A stretch of 46,922 nucleotides of DNA from Bacillota bacterium (GCA_019136685.1 JAGVTS010000103.1:1-46922), one strand, 5' to 3'. Counted from the first letter of the stretch, positions 34,664-43,209 are shown. Made by a program: numbers and translations. Notes: generated by a model not told the origin, from the letters alone.

Positions 34664-35461
34664 CTAGTCACTGGGCGATATGACTATCCGCCTGTAGGGC
34701 TCACGCCCCTCTGAATGGGTTACTACGCCCTGAACGTCCTTGAGAGCCATGTGGACAACGCGTCGCTCCAGAGCGGACATGGGTTCCAATACTTGCTTTT
34801 TTCTGTCGCCCATTACCTTATCTGCTGCCTCCGCCGCCATTGCCCTGAGGGTTTCTTCTCTCTTCTTCCGATAGCCTGCAACATCTACGACGTACCTGAC
34901 GCGTTCCTCTTCGCCAGACGCACGAACGGCCCTGTTGGCAGCCAGGTTAACCAGATACTGTATTGAGTCGAGCGTCTCTCCGTGTCGACCGATAAGTACT
35001 CCTAGCGACTTGCCCTCAACCTCAAGCATTGTGATATCCTCTACCTGGCTCTCGTACACCTCGGCATCCAGGCCCATAACCGAAACCAGTCCTTCGAGAA
35101 ACTTAGCGCCGTGGCTCAAGGCGCCCTTGTCCACGGCGTTTTCATCGATGTTGCTCTGGAGAGCGCCAACTCTGCCCGCAGAAACACGACGTTGCCCACC
35201 GCGATCCGAGGGTGGACCAGCTTCCGGCGATGCGGATGTACGACTCGACACAGCACTACCCGTCGACGATGGACCCGCGTGCACCGCACGCATGCGGACT
35301 CTGGCGTGCCTGAACCCAACTAAACCCAGAAATCCACGCGAACCCTCATCCATGACTTCTATCTCAACCTGGTCCTTCTGATCCTTGCTCAACCCAAGCG
35401 ACGACAATCCGGCCTGAACCGCCTCCTCGATCGTCTTGCCAGTAACCTCTATTGGTTCCAT
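34664..35461 (-). CDS. jag: RNA-binding protein Jag / KhpB (SpoIIIJ-associated)
   Basis: The 265-residue protein has three parts: the Jag-N domain (residues 1-55, EVTGKTIEEAVQAGLSSLG), a low-complexity linker (about 60-110), and KH plus R3H domains (about 115-265). The KH domain includes LGVLIGRHGETLDSIQYL and the R3H domain ends THSEGREPYRRIVI. It binds RNA with KhpA in other Firmicutes and affects cell elongation or sporulation. It begins directly after the yidC stop and is the last gene before the terminator. Confidence 0.94.
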   Translation of the reverse strand: MEPIEVTGKTIEEAVQAGLSSLGLSKDQKDQVEIEVMDEGSRGFLGLVGFRHARVRMRAVHAGPSSTGSAVSSRTSASPEAGPPSDRGGQRRVSAGRVGALQSNIDENAVDKGALSHGAKFLEGLVSVMGLDAEVYESQVEDITMLEVEGKSLGVLIGRHGETLDSIQYLVNLAANRAVRASGEEERVRYVVDVAGYRKKREETLRAMAAEAADKVMGDRKKQVLEPMSALERRVVHMALKDVQGVVTHSEGREPYRRIVISPSD

Positions 35462-36094
35462 CTAGCTGACTCCCTTCCTAGACGCAGCCAGTTGCCTCTG
35501 GATCAAGTAGTGTTGAAGTATGCTGACAACGTTCGTGGCGACCCAGTAAACAGCTGCTCCTGATGGCATGGTTCTCGTGAACCAACCGAAGAACAGCGGC
35601 ATCACGACGGTCATGGCCTTCTGCGATTGGTCTGCAGTGGTCTGCGACATGGAAAACCACATGGTGACGGCCGACAGGACGGGCAAAATCCACGGGTCAG
35701 GAGCGCTGAGACTCGTTAGCCAGAGAAAACTGCTCTTGGCCGCGCCGAAACTATCGACAAAAGCTTTGTTTTGCAGAACTCGAAAGAACACAATGAGAAA
35801 GGGCAGCGGGATCAGCGCCGGAACGCACCCGGCCATGGGGTTAACCTTGTTGTCACGGTACAGCTCGGCAAGGCGCTGTTGATACTCCTGCGGTTGCCCC
35901 TTGTATTTCTGCTCCAGCTCCTTGATCTTCGGGGTGAGCGCCTTCATCCCTTCCATCACCCTAACCTGGTTTACCTGCAGCGGATGGACAATGGCCTTGA
36001 TCAATACTGTTACCATGATAATGGCCCACCCGAGGTTGCCCGTAAGGTTCGTGAAGTACCGCAGTATGCTCTCCATCACCGAGGTGATGCTCAA
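35462..36094 (-). CDS. yidC: Membrane protein insertase YidC (SpoIIIJ/Oxa1 type)
   Basis: The 210-residue protein has the Gram-positive YidC core without the large periplasmic domain. Membrane helices begin GWAIIMVTVLIKAIVHPL, followed by the cytoplasmic hairpin (MEGMKALTPKIKELEQKYK), then three to four more helices (PALIPLPFLIVFFRVL, PWILPVLSAVTMWF, GAAVYWVATNVVSILQHYLI). The hydrophilic-groove Arg/Lys appears to be Lys33 in VLIKAIVHPL, replacing the usual Arg in that helix. No lipobox signal is visible at the start. It inserts and folds membrane proteins with or without Sec. Confidence 0.95.
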   Translation of the reverse strand: MSITSVMESILRYFTNLTGNLGWAIIMVTVLIKAIVHPLQVNQVRVMEGMKALTPKIKELEQKYKGQPQEYQQRLAELYRDNKVNPMAGCVPALIPLPFLIVFFRVLQNKAFVDSFGAAKSSFLWLTSLSAPDPWILPVLSAVTMWFSMSQTTADQSQKAMTVVMPLFFGWFTRTMPSGAAVYWVATNVVSILQHYLIQRQLAASRKGVS

Positions 36095-36149
36095 TGCTGC
36101 CTCCCCCTTTCAATACAGAGGACTGTAGCTAGTAGTTTGGTATTTAGCA

Positions 36150-36368
36150 CTATGGAACAGGATCATATCCTCCCCCACTGAACGGATGGCATCTGAGAAG
36201 TCGCCTGAGGGCAAGGTACGAACCCCGGAGTGCTCCGTGTTTCCTCACAGCTTCTTCGGCGTACTGTGAGCACGTGGGCACAAAGCGACAACACGGACCT
36301 CTCTTTAGAGGGGAGACGTATATTCGGTACAGCCGAATTGCCTGGAGTTCAAGCTTTTCGAGCATCAC
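36150..36368 (-). CDS. yidD: Membrane protein insertion efficiency factor YidD
   Basis: The 72-residue product is a standard Yid[21 protein letters not shown], then [15 protein letters not shown] and [18 protein letters not shown], with the three conserved Cys and the HPF motif. An N-terminal amphipathic helix associates it with the membrane near YidC. It overlaps rnpA by 20 bases and is followed 55 bases later by yidC. Confidence 0.96.
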   Translation of the reverse strand: MMLEKLELQAIRLYRIYVSPLKRGPCCRFVPTCSQYAEEAVRKHGALRGSYLALRRLLRCHPFSGGGYDPVP

Positions 36369-36753
36369 TGGCCTCCTCGCCCGGCACCGCGCCGGGCGCC
36401 CCCGTCATCTCCCGAATTGAGTATACACTCACTTGCTCAAGTGCCCTGTTCAGATCGATCAGAACATCCTCGCAACGAAGATCAGGGGTAGTCATGCGCC
36501 GCCTCGGTACGATAACAAAGTCATAGCCCCGATGCGGCATGGCCTCGGAAAGACGCACTGCCTCCCGCAACAGTCGTTTGATCCTGTTGCGCCTCACCGC
36601 GCCCCCCATCTTCCTTCCCACAGGAAACCCGACGCGCACGATCTCCAGGCCGTTCGGTACAGCGTGGACCACGACATACTTGCCCGCAGCAGACCTGCCT
36701 TCGCGGAAGGCCCTGCGGAACTCCGAGGTCCTACGCAGGCTCTGCACGCGCAC
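36349..36753 (-). CDS. rnpA: Ribonuclease P protein component
   Basis: The 134-residue protein has the RnpA fold: [16 protein letters not shown] at the start, [18 protein letters not shown] with the RNR motif, [10 protein letters not shown], and YDFVIVPRR. It binds P RNA and pre-tRNA 5' leaders. GTG at 36753 or 36747 are both possible starts. It follows rpmH after a hairpin (36795-36810) and overlaps yidD. Confidence 0.95.
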   Translation of the reverse strand: MRVQSLRRTSEFRRAFREGRSAAGKYVVVHAVPNGLEIVRVGFPVGRKMGGAVRRNRIKRLLREAVRLSEAMPHRGYDFVIVPRRRMTTPDLRCEDVLIDLNRALEQVSVYSIREMTGAPGAVPGEEASDARKA

Positions 36754-36794
36754 ATCGGGGCCCCCCTGTTACAAACGCCAATACGAAAGGAAAA

Positions 36795-36810
36795 GCCGTC
36801 GCACGACGGC
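36795..36810 (-). terminator. Hairpin between rpmH and rnpA
   Basis: GCCGTCG and CGACGGC-type arms form a tight stem of six or seven pairs with a very small loop. On the minus strand it is followed by TTTTCC, so it resembles a weak terminator or attenuator placed inside the rpmH-rnpA operon. It could lower rnpA relative to rpmH expression, or mark an RNA-processing site. Confidence 0.5.
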
Positions 36811-36836
36811 AGAACTTCAAGGCGCAAAAGGTTGGC

Positions 36837-36971
36837 TCAGGCCGAAACCCGCTTGCGGCCCCTGGCGCGCCTGCGCCTTATTATTCTCCGACCGCCGGGC
36901 GTGCTCATGCGAGCCAGAAAACCGTGAATTCTTGCCCTGCGACGCACTTTGGGCTGGTATGTCCGTTTCAT
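36837..36971 (-). CDS. rpmH: 50S ribosomal protein L34
   Basis: The 44-residue product is a canonical bL34: [18 protein letters not shown] at the start, [18 protein letters not shown] in the middle, and an RKRVSA end. It is the first gene of the leftward operon from the origin, 45 bases from the -10 of a near-consensus promoter. Confidence 0.97.
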   Translation of the reverse strand: MKRTYQPKVRRRARIHGFLARMSTPGGRRIIRRRRARGRKRVSA

Positions 36972-37016
36972 CCAAGCGTTCCTCCCTATAAACTCCACCG
37001 CAAGCATACCGCGTCA

Positions 37017-37046
37017 ATTATAAGCGACGCAAACCTGGAGTGTCAA
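37017..37046 (-). promoter_or_regulatory. Consensus sigma-A promoter of the rpmH operon
   Basis: On the minus strand TTGACA (complement of 37041-37046) and TATAAT (complement of 37017-37022) are both exact consensus hexamers with an 18-base spacer. The rpmH start is 45 bases downstream. The first DnaA box of the origin (37083) is less than 40 bases upstream of the -35, so DnaA could affect it. Confidence 0.9.
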
Positions 37047-37082
37047 GAAGCGATCCGGGCGCAAATTCCCTGCCCTTTCCGG

Positions 37083-37651
37083 TTATCCACAGGAGCCTTT
37101 CAGACACTTCCATTCAGACTGTCCCGGCGTCCGCAAGTCTGTTATGATAGTCTTTGCAAACGGATGAATTTTTCATCGCCTCTTCCATGCAATCATGATT
37201 ATCACCAGTTGTGGGCCTGTTTATGCACAGACTGTGGATCAATCTGTGGATAACGTGTGCGAAGAGCGTGGATTTTTCGTGGGTGCCGAAATCCGGGCAG
37301 TCAAAATTCCGAAATGAGTTGTGGACAATCTCGAAAACCTCTTCAACACGCCTTATGCTATGAGAAACGTTTGTTCCCGCCGTTTCTGCTGGCGGTAGGA
37401 TATCCACAGTCGACTGTGGAATACTTGTTCATGCATTGTGGAGTTCATGTTTTCGCGACGCGGACGTGATGACTTTTCAACAGCTGTGGAAAACCTTGTG
37501 GATAACTTGAGGCGCCCTCTGCAGTTTTTCGATAGAATGCAGCCTGCGCCCATCTGCATTCGAGTATTGGGCCATAAGTGTCGTGCAATTTCGAACATCT
37601 CTAGCTGGCATGCTACTTATCCACAATCTCCTGTGGATATCCTGTGGGTAA
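37083..37651. other. oriC: oriC, left DnaA-box field
   Basis: This 570-base gene-free stretch has many 9-mers of the DnaA-box type. Exact matches to TTATNCACA are at 37083-37091, 37221-37229 and 37617-37625 on the plus strand and at 37245-37253 and 37497-37505 on the minus strand. One- or two-base variants lie at 37233, 37320, 37400, 37415, 37485, 37632 and 37643. It separates the leftward rpmH operon from the rightward ATPase-dnaA genes, where replication and transcription diverge. AT-rich patches lie near 37140-37220. Confidence 0.9.
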
Positions 37652-37694
37652 ACTCACTGTTGGCATGCGTTGCGAAATCGGGGGGCTTGTGTGA

Positions 37695-38705
37695 ATGGTC
37701 TTGTTCAGACTGCTGTTCCCTAAGCCGAACAGATCCAAAGCCCATGTAGACGCCTCGACCGCCGATTGCCCGGCACCGGTAGAGGTGAAACCCTTGTATA
37801 CAGTACGAATCGCATCGTATGACAGCATGAGTTCTCTCCCGCGCACCCTGGATCTGTCATCAGATGACTTCAGTACCTTCGTAGACGAAGTCTCCAGCCG
37901 TGTGTACGCCCTCTGCCGCGAGAAGCATGGTTCTGTTCCATTCGTCGTCATACGCGAAGCTGTGGAGAATCTGGTGCATGCCGACTTCGCAGATGCAGTG
38001 GTTACAGTCCTGCCTGATGGCAACACAGTTAGGGTATCGGATCACGGCCCCGGGGTGTCGGACAAGGAACGAGCTTTCTTGCCTGGATTTACCACAGCAA
38101 GCGCATCGATGCGAGACTTCATCAAAGGAGTAGGCTCAGGCCTCCCCATCATGCGAGAGTCTCTGGCAGCCATGGGCGGCTGGATCACGGTCGAAGATAA
38201 TTTGGGCGCCGGCGCCGTGGTGACCATAAGCTCAAGCGGAGTCGCAGCTTCGGCCGAAGCTGCGTCAGTTCGTCCTCGCTCCGAGATGCCTCCGCAACAT
38301 CCGTCCGGCCATCCTCCAGAGGCAGGCGCATCCTCCGGAGTGGATGGGGAAAGACTAGTCGGTACCGATCAGTCCAGTCACGAGCAGGCCAAGCAGGATT
38401 CATCAGGCAATCAGTCGAACAAGGGACAGGATGAGGGACCACCCTCATCATCTCAACCCTCTGAAATGTCAGATGAGGCTCTGGACGGAATTCTCTCGTC
38501 ACGGCAGAAGAAGGTGTTTCTGCTCATTGCTGAAATGGGCGAGATCGGTCCGTCTGTTGTCACAAAGGAGCTTGACATCAGCCTAAGCACCGCTTACCGC
38601 GATCTGGTCACGCTCGAGGAACTCAACCTCGTGGCAAGTCTTGACGGAGGCAAGCGCAAGCTCACAAAGAGGGGTATCGACTTCCTGGGCTACATATTCA
38701 GATAG
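37695..38705 (+). CDS. GHKL-ATPase/winged-helix fusion protein next to dnaA
   Basis: The 336-residue protein has a GHKL ATP-binding domain (about 50-180): N-box REAVEN (87-92), G1 SDHGPG (115-120), G2 GVGSGL (145-150) and GAG (171-173). Most like the anti-sigma/kinase catalytic domain, it has no H-box, membrane helix or sensor domain. A Ser/Gln/Pro/Glu-rich linker of about 80 residues leads to a C-terminal winged helix (about 265-336: VVTKELDISLSTAYRDLVTLEEL). Such an ATP-switched DNA-binding design is unusual. The gene lies between the origin's left DnaA-box field and dnaA, 30 bases from dnaA and in the same direction, so it is likely co-transcribed. ATG 37695 follows GGGGG by about ten bases. 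The function is unknown; a role in replication control is inference from position. Confidence 0.75.
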   Translation: MVLFRLLFPKPNRSKAHVDASTADCPAPVEVKPLYTVRIASYDSMSSLPRTLDLSSDDFSTFVDEVSSRVYALCREKHGSVPFVVIREAVENLVHADFADAVVTVLPDGNTVRVSDHGPGVSDKERAFLPGFTTASASMRDFIKGVGSGLPIMRESLAAMGGWITVEDNLGAGAVVTISSSGVAASAEAASVRPRSEMPPQHPSGHPPEAGASSGVDGERLVGTDQSSHEQAKQDSSGNQSNKGQDEGPPSSSQPSEMSDEALDGILSSRQKKVFLLIAEMGEIGPSVVTKELDISLSTAYRDLVTLEELNLVASLDGGKRKLTKRGIDFLGYIFR

Positions 38706-38735
38706 CCACACGTCTTGCGAGTGAGGGATGGCACA

Positions 38736-40265
38736 GTGTCCGACGAACTAAACGCTATGTGGGCAAACGCCCTGAGCGTCTTATACAACGAGCTGTCCGG
38801 GCCGAGTTTCGATGCATGGCTCAGGCCGAGCAGCCCGGTTGCCTTTTCTGATGGGACCCTTCTTGTACAGGTTCCGCACGAATTCGCCCGCGATTGGCTG
38901 GAAACCAGGCATTCAGCACTTCTGTCTGAGATCCTAACCTCGCTCGCCGGCCGGAGTGTTACAGTCAAGTTCATCGCGAAAACAGCCCCCGGCATCCCCA
39001 CTCAGGCAGAGGACGCGCCGATTGCACCGGCTGTTGCATCGCCGTCCGCGGCGTCTTCGGTAAGCTTCTCCGACTCAGCGGGAACGTCGGAATCCGGAGA
39101 GCGTATGATGCCCACGGCATCGCAAGGCGACTACACGCAGGCCTACGGCCGGGCTCCAACCCAGTCGAGGCAGGCTGGGCGTATGCAGGCGTCCTCCACA
39201 ATCCAACAAGACGACTCCAAAGAACCCGACGACTTCAAGCAGGCTGTGCTGAATCCCAAGTACACCTTCGACTCCTTCGTGGTAGGTTCATCCAACAGGA
39301 TGGCTCACGCAGCCGCCCTCGCGGTGTCCGAGGGTCCGGGACGCACCTACAACCCACTGTTCCTTTACGGCGGAGTGGGACTGGGAAAAACCCATCTCAT
39401 GCAGGCCATCGGCCATCAGATCCTGGTTTTCAACCCTTCAGCCCGTGTTGTGTACGTTCCGTGTGAGCAATTTACCAATGAACTCATACTTTCCATACGA
39501 TTCGAGACCACAGACGCTTTTCGCGAAAAGTATCGCAATGTTGACATCCTGATGATTGACGATATTCAGTTCTTGGCGGGAAAAGAACGGACCCAGGAGG
39601 AATTCTTCCACACTTTCAACACCCTGTACGAAGCGGGCAGGCAGATAGTGATCTCGTCCGACCGTCCACCCCGGGAGATTGCGACTCTCGAAAGCCGGCT
39701 GAGGTCGCGATTTGAATGGGGTCTTTCCGCCGACATCAGTGCACCGGAACTGGAGACCCGAATGGCCATTCTGAACAAGAAGGCTGCTGCTGAAAACTTG
39801 GTCTTCCCGCAGGATGTGTGCCTTTTCATTGCCCAGCAGGTTCAGTCCAACATCCGCGAGCTGGAGGGGGCGCTCATACGCGTAACGGCATACGCCTCGC
39901 TCAACAACCGCGACTTGTCGGTGGATGTGGCGGCGGAGGCCATTCGAGACATGATGCCATCGTCAAGGCCCAAGCAGATCTCAGTGGAGATGATACAGCG
40001 CGCTGTGGCCGACTACTATCATATCCAGGTATCAGAGATGCGCGCCAGGACCCGTGTGCGGATGATCTCCCTCCCGCGGCAGGTAGCCATGTTTCTGTGC
40101 AGGGAATTAACAGAGTTGTCTTTGCCCAGAATAGGGGAGGAGTTCGGCGGACGAGACCACACGACCGTGATCCATGCCTGCGAGAAAATATCGCAGGACA
40201 GGCAGACTGACCCAACACTCGATGCCAATGTGAAGGAGATAGTCGAAAGGCTAAAGAAGGCTTGA
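38736..40265 (+). CDS. dnaA: Chromosomal replication initiator DnaA
   Basis: The 509-residue protein has all four domains: domain I (residues 1-80), a long low-complexity domain II (about 90-165), and the AAA+ domain III with FLYGGVGLGKTHLMQAIG and DILMIDDIQFLAGK. Domain IV ends with the DNA-binding signature GRDHTTVIHACEKI. It binds DnaA boxes and unwinds oriC. GTG 38736 has GAGGG eight bases before it and gives a canonical N-terminus; TTG 38715 and GTG 38721 are alternatives. Both flanks hold DnaA-box fields, so autoregulation is expected. Confidence 0.97.
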   Translation: MSDELNAMWANALSVLYNELSGPSFDAWLRPSSPVAFSDGTLLVQVPHEFARDWLETRHSALLSEILTSLAGRSVTVKFIAKTAPGIPTQAEDAPIAPAVASPSAASSVSFSDSAGTSESGERMMPTASQGDYTQAYGRAPTQSRQAGRMQASSTIQQDDSKEPDDFKQAVLNPKYTFDSFVVGSSNRMAHAAALAVSEGPGRTYNPLFLYGGVGLGKTHLMQAIGHQILVFNPSARVVYVPCEQFTNELILSIRFETTDAFREKYRNVDILMIDDIQFLAGKERTQEEFFHTFNTLYEAGRQIVISSDRPPREIATLESRLRSRFEWGLSADISAPELETRMAILNKKAAAENLVFPQDVCLFIAQQVQSNIRELEGALIRVTAYASLNNRDLSVDVAAEAIRDMMPSSRPKQISVEMIQRAVADYYHIQVSEMRARTRVRMISLPRQVAMFLCRELTELSLPRIGEEFGGRDHTTVIHACEKISQDRQTDPTLDANVKEIVERLKKA

Positions 40266-40303
40266 TCCTTGTTGATAACCGTGTGAATGGCACGTGAAAA
40301 CCT

Positions 40304-40473
40304 TGTGGAAAGAGTGTGGAAAATGGCGGCTTGCTGGATTGGCTGTGGACAACTCCCCATAACCAGCGCCTTAGGAGGCGATTAGTCCACAGAGTTGTCC
40401 ACCGGGATAAGGCGGACGGACCTGCAGGGTCTCGAATTATCCAGATATCCACAGGCCCTACTACTACTACGAC
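40304..40473. other. oriC: oriC, right DnaA-box field with unwinding module (DnaA-trios)
   Basis: DnaA-box-like 9-mers are at 40304, 40315, 40344 (minus orientation, TGTGGAAAG, TGTGGAAAA, TGTGGACAA) and at 40383, 40395, 40437 and 40445 (plus orientation, ending TTATCCAGA and ATATCCACA). The last box (40445-40453) is followed by the GC cluster GGCCC and then TACTACTACTACGAC (40459-40473). This is the order box, GC cluster, DnaA-trio of the basal unwinding system in the B. subtilis incC region, which is likewise between dnaA and dnaN. DNA melting should begin here and extend into the AT-rich stretch before dnaN. Confidence 0.85.
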
Positions 40474-40483
40474 GGAGGTACAA

Positions 40484-40555
40484 ATGTACATATGTACTCT
40501 TAATAGTAGTCATGTATGCCTGAACGCCAGGCCGTTGGGAGGTATCGTAAGGTGA
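40484..40555 (+). CDS. Possible 23-residue ORF overlapping the dnaN start
   Basis: The ATG at 40484 has GGAGG five bases upstream and lies just past the DnaA-trio. The frame ends in TGA at 40553-40555, overlapping the dnaN GTG as GTGA. The peptide (MYICTLNSSHVCLNARPLG...) has two Cys and matches no family I know. It could couple dnaN translation to an upstream ribosome; coding as such is unproven. Confidence 0.35.
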   Translation: MYICTLNSSHVCLNARPLGGIVR

Positions 40556-41685
40556 AGGTATCATGCTCCAAAGCAGCGTTGGTCAACGGAGTCCAGGCTG
40601 TGTACAAAGCGGTGTCGCCAAGAGCGACTATTCCCGCCCTATCAGGAATTCTCGTTGAAACGTGTGCACAAGGACTCCGGTTGGTCGCGTACGACCTCGA
40701 TCTCGGAATCGAGACGTTCATCCCTGTGACCATTGAGAGAGAAGGGGCTATGGTGATGCCTGCCAGATATCTTTCCGATATCACCCGGCGTCTGCCCCAT
40801 TCCGAGGTGGTTATCGAATACAGGGAAGACGTTCGCGCGGCCGATATTCTGTCCGACAGGTCCAATTTCACTGTCAAGACGATGCCCGCTGAGGAATTCC
40901 CGGCCCTGCCGGAAATTCCGACGGTCAGTACGTGGTCCATACCCGAGCCAGGCCTCAAAACCATGATCAGACGAACCGGCCCCGCGGTGGCCACGGAAGA
41001 CAACCGCGCCTTCTACACAGGTATCTACACGATCTTCGAGCGAGACACGCTAACGATGGTTTCCACCGACACATTCAGGTTGGCTCACAGGAGCATGCCG
41101 GTGTCGCTTCCCATCGAGAGCCAGGTAGGAGTGATAATACCAGGCAAGACTCTGCTCGAAGTGGAGAGAAACCTGAGCGGAGAAGGAGACAGAGAAGTCT
41201 CGGTGGCGGTTACCGATCGACATGCCATGTTCCGTGTGGGCAGCACCACCTACATCACGCGTCTTCTGGAGGGGCAGTTTCCCAACTACAGGCAGGTGTT
41301 CCCGCAGAACATCCCCGCGCGGCTAGTATGCGACCGTATGCAGTTGCTCAACTCCATCGATAGAGTGTCGCTCATGTGCAAGGATGAGCTGAGCGCCATC
41401 AGGATGGTCTATACCGGAGACGAAGGCATGGCGTCCGGTTTCCTTACCATAACAGCAAACACTCCTGAGGTCGGAGAGGCTCGGGATGATATCCCCGTGT
41501 CGATGCAAGGGCATGCCGACGTGACAGTAGCCCTGCGCGCGCGATACCTTCGAGACGTCCTCCGCGTACTCGACGGTGATGAGGTCTGCTTGGGCTACAC
41601 CAGTTTTAAGCATCCGATAGAGGTGACTGACGAGGCCGACCCGGCGTACACCTACCTGTTGATGCCGGTTACCGCTCCTGTGTGA
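40552..41685 (+). CDS. dnaN: DNA polymerase III beta sliding clamp
   Basis: The 377-residue protein is a normal-length clamp made of three similar domains: an N-terminal AVYKAVSPRATIPALSGIL, a middle FYTGIYTIFERDTLTMVSTD, and a C-terminal end YTYLLMPVT of the hydrophobic-pocket type. It tethers polymerase III to DNA. GTG 40552 has GGGAGG nine bases upstream and starts at the canonical MKVSCSKAAL; the longer frame from 40516 was rejected. A small ORF overlaps this start. Confidence 0.97.
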   Translation: MKVSCSKAALVNGVQAVYKAVSPRATIPALSGILVETCAQGLRLVAYDLDLGIETFIPVTIEREGAMVMPARYLSDITRRLPHSEVVIEYREDVRAADILSDRSNFTVKTMPAEEFPALPEIPTVSTWSIPEPGLKTMIRRTGPAVATEDNRAFYTGIYTIFERDTLTMVSTDTFRLAHRSMPVSLPIESQVGVIIPGKTLLEVERNLSGEGDREVSVAVTDRHAMFRVGSTTYITRLLEGQFPNYRQVFPQNIPARLVCDRMQLLNSIDRVSLMCKDELSAIRMVYTGDEGMASGFLTITANTPEVGEARDDIPVSMQGHADVTVALRARYLRDVLRVLDGDEVCLGYTSFKHPIEVTDEADPAYTYLLMPVTAPV

Positions 41686-41696
41686 CGGTTGGGGCC

Positions 41697-42014
41697 ATGA
41701 AGGATCTCATAATTCGTACCGAGTATATCCACCTGGATCAGGCTCTCAAACTCGCGGGGTTGGCCGGGTCGGGCGGAGAAGCCAAGGCGGTCGTCAAGGA
41801 CGGCCTGGTTTCGGTGAACGGGGCAACCGAAACGAGACGAGGTCGGAAACTGCGCCCCGGAGACGTGATCGAATTCGCCGGTATAGTAATGCGTATAGTC
41901 TGGAAAAAAGGTGACTGTAGCGGAAGGGATGACGCATGCAGCGCGGATAGCGGCGTGACGAACCTGGAGAGGACGGGTGGGGGATGTGTGGGTAAGCCGA
42001 ATGGAGCTCACTGA
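41697..42014 (+). CDS. yaaA: S4-domain RNA-binding protein YaaA / RlbA
   Basis: The 105-residue product has an S4 domain (about residues 8-68: YIHLDQALKLAGLAGSGGEA, then AVVKDGLVSVNGATETRRGRK and LRPGDVIEF), typical of YaaA between dnaN and recF, a factor linked to ribosome assembly in B. subtilis. About 30 extra residues follow the domain and overlap recF. The ATG at 41697 is the likelier start; a GTG at 41682 overlaps the dnaN stop (GTGA), but neither has a strong ribosome-binding site. Confidence 0.88.
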   Translation: MKDLIIRTEYIHLDQALKLAGLAGSGGEAKAVVKDGLVSVNGATETRRGRKLRPGDVIEFAGIVMRIVWKKGDCSGRDDACSADSGVTNLERTGGGCVGKPNGAH

Positions 42015-43209
42015 CTTCCGCAACTATGCGGAGGCGTCAGTGGCTCTGGACCCCGGTCTCAACCTGTTTCTCGGGCTCAACGCGCAGGGCAAGACTAACT
42101 TGTTGGAGTCGGTGTACGTAGCGTCTGCAGGCAGATCATACCGGGCCTCATCCGATGCCGATCTAGTGCGCTGGGAATGCCCGCATTTCCGAATCGTGGC
42201 ATACATAGACCGCAAGCCCTCGCCGGTGCGGTTGGAGATAAGCTACTCGAGAGACGGCAGGCGCCTCGTCAGGCTAAACGGCACGGAGAGAATTCGTGGG
42301 GCCGAACTTGCGTCTTTCTTGAACGTGGTGATGTTCACCCCGGACGATCTGGCGCTGGTGAAAGGATCTCCAGGCGACAGGCGTAGGTTCCTCGACCTGG
42401 AGATCGCCCAGGTCAGCCCGGCCTACCGCAACTGGGTGAGTGTGTACAGCAGAACAGTGGCTCAGCGAAACGCCCTGCTCAAGCAGGTGGCGGCGGCCCC
42501 GCCGGCCAAAGCCGCCGAACTGCTGGCGCCGTGGGATGACCAACTCACTTCAGTGGGCGCCAGGGTAATAGCGCGGCGAGCCGAGGTCATAGCCGAACTT
42601 GATCGGTTAGGCCGCGAAGCGCACTGCAGGATCACGGGTACGCCGGGCAATCTCGCTGTGCGGTATTTGCCGTCGGTTCAATTCGAGGCTTCCGATGTGC
42701 AGGCGATCGCAAGGGCCTTCAAGGATCGTCTTGCCCAGATTCGACGAGTCGAGCTCATTCGCGGCTTCACGATGTGCGGGCCTCACCGCGATGACATTCT
42801 GTTTGAACTTGATGATGTTAACGTGGCAGCGTTCGGCTCCCAGGGCCAGCAGAGGTCGACGGTGCTTGCTGTGAAATTGGCGGAGGTCGAGTTCATACGC
42901 GCACGTACCGGTGATCAACCTGTGCTGCTCCTGGATGATGTCCTGTCGGAATTGGACGAACGGCGGCGGGCGCACCTTCTGGCCGAGGTAGTGGGGAAAT
43001 ACCAGACCCTTGTGACCAGCGTGGAACCGGGCTGCGTGGAGATGATGCCGTCTCAAGCCAAGGTATTCACCATAGACGCAGGGCAGATCAGAGCTAGGGA
43101 GGTTGCGGCTGATGCTGTGCCGTCTGAAGGACGCGCTGAGTACGACAGTAGGCAGGCTGGGCTACAAAGGCCGCCTACGCTCGCTGGCAGCGATGCGAGC
43201 GTGGAATGA
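41986..43209 (+). CDS. recF: DNA replication and repair protein RecF
   Basis: The 407-residue protein is an SMC-like ABC ATPase: Walker A LGLNAQGKTNLLES, signature FGSQGQQRS, Walker B PVLLLDDVLSELD. It loads RecA at gapped DNA. I chose GTG 41986 because it aligns with the family start (MxVxxLELTxFRNY); GTG 41977 and ATG 42001 are alternatives. It overlaps yaaA by about 30 bases and the DUF721 gene by almost 100 bases, so its last 30 residues (after about residue 375) are probably non-conserved tail. Confidence 0.96.
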   Translation: MWVSRMELTDFRNYAEASVALDPGLNLFLGLNAQGKTNLLESVYVASAGRSYRASSDADLVRWECPHFRIVAYIDRKPSPVRLEISYSRDGRRLVRLNGTERIRGAELASFLNVVMFTPDDLALVKGSPGDRRRFLDLEIAQVSPAYRNWVSVYSRTVAQRNALLKQVAAAPPAKAAELLAPWDDQLTSVGARVIARRAEVIAELDRLGREAHCRITGTPGNLAVRYLPSVQFEASDVQAIARAFKDRLAQIRRVELIRGFTMCGPHRDDILFELDDVNVAAFGSQGQQRSTVLAVKLAEVEFIRARTGDQPVLLLDDVLSELDERRRAHLLAEVVGKYQTLVTSVEPGCVEMMPSQAKVFTIDAGQIRAREVAADAVPSEGRAEYDSRQAGLQRPPTLAGSDASVE

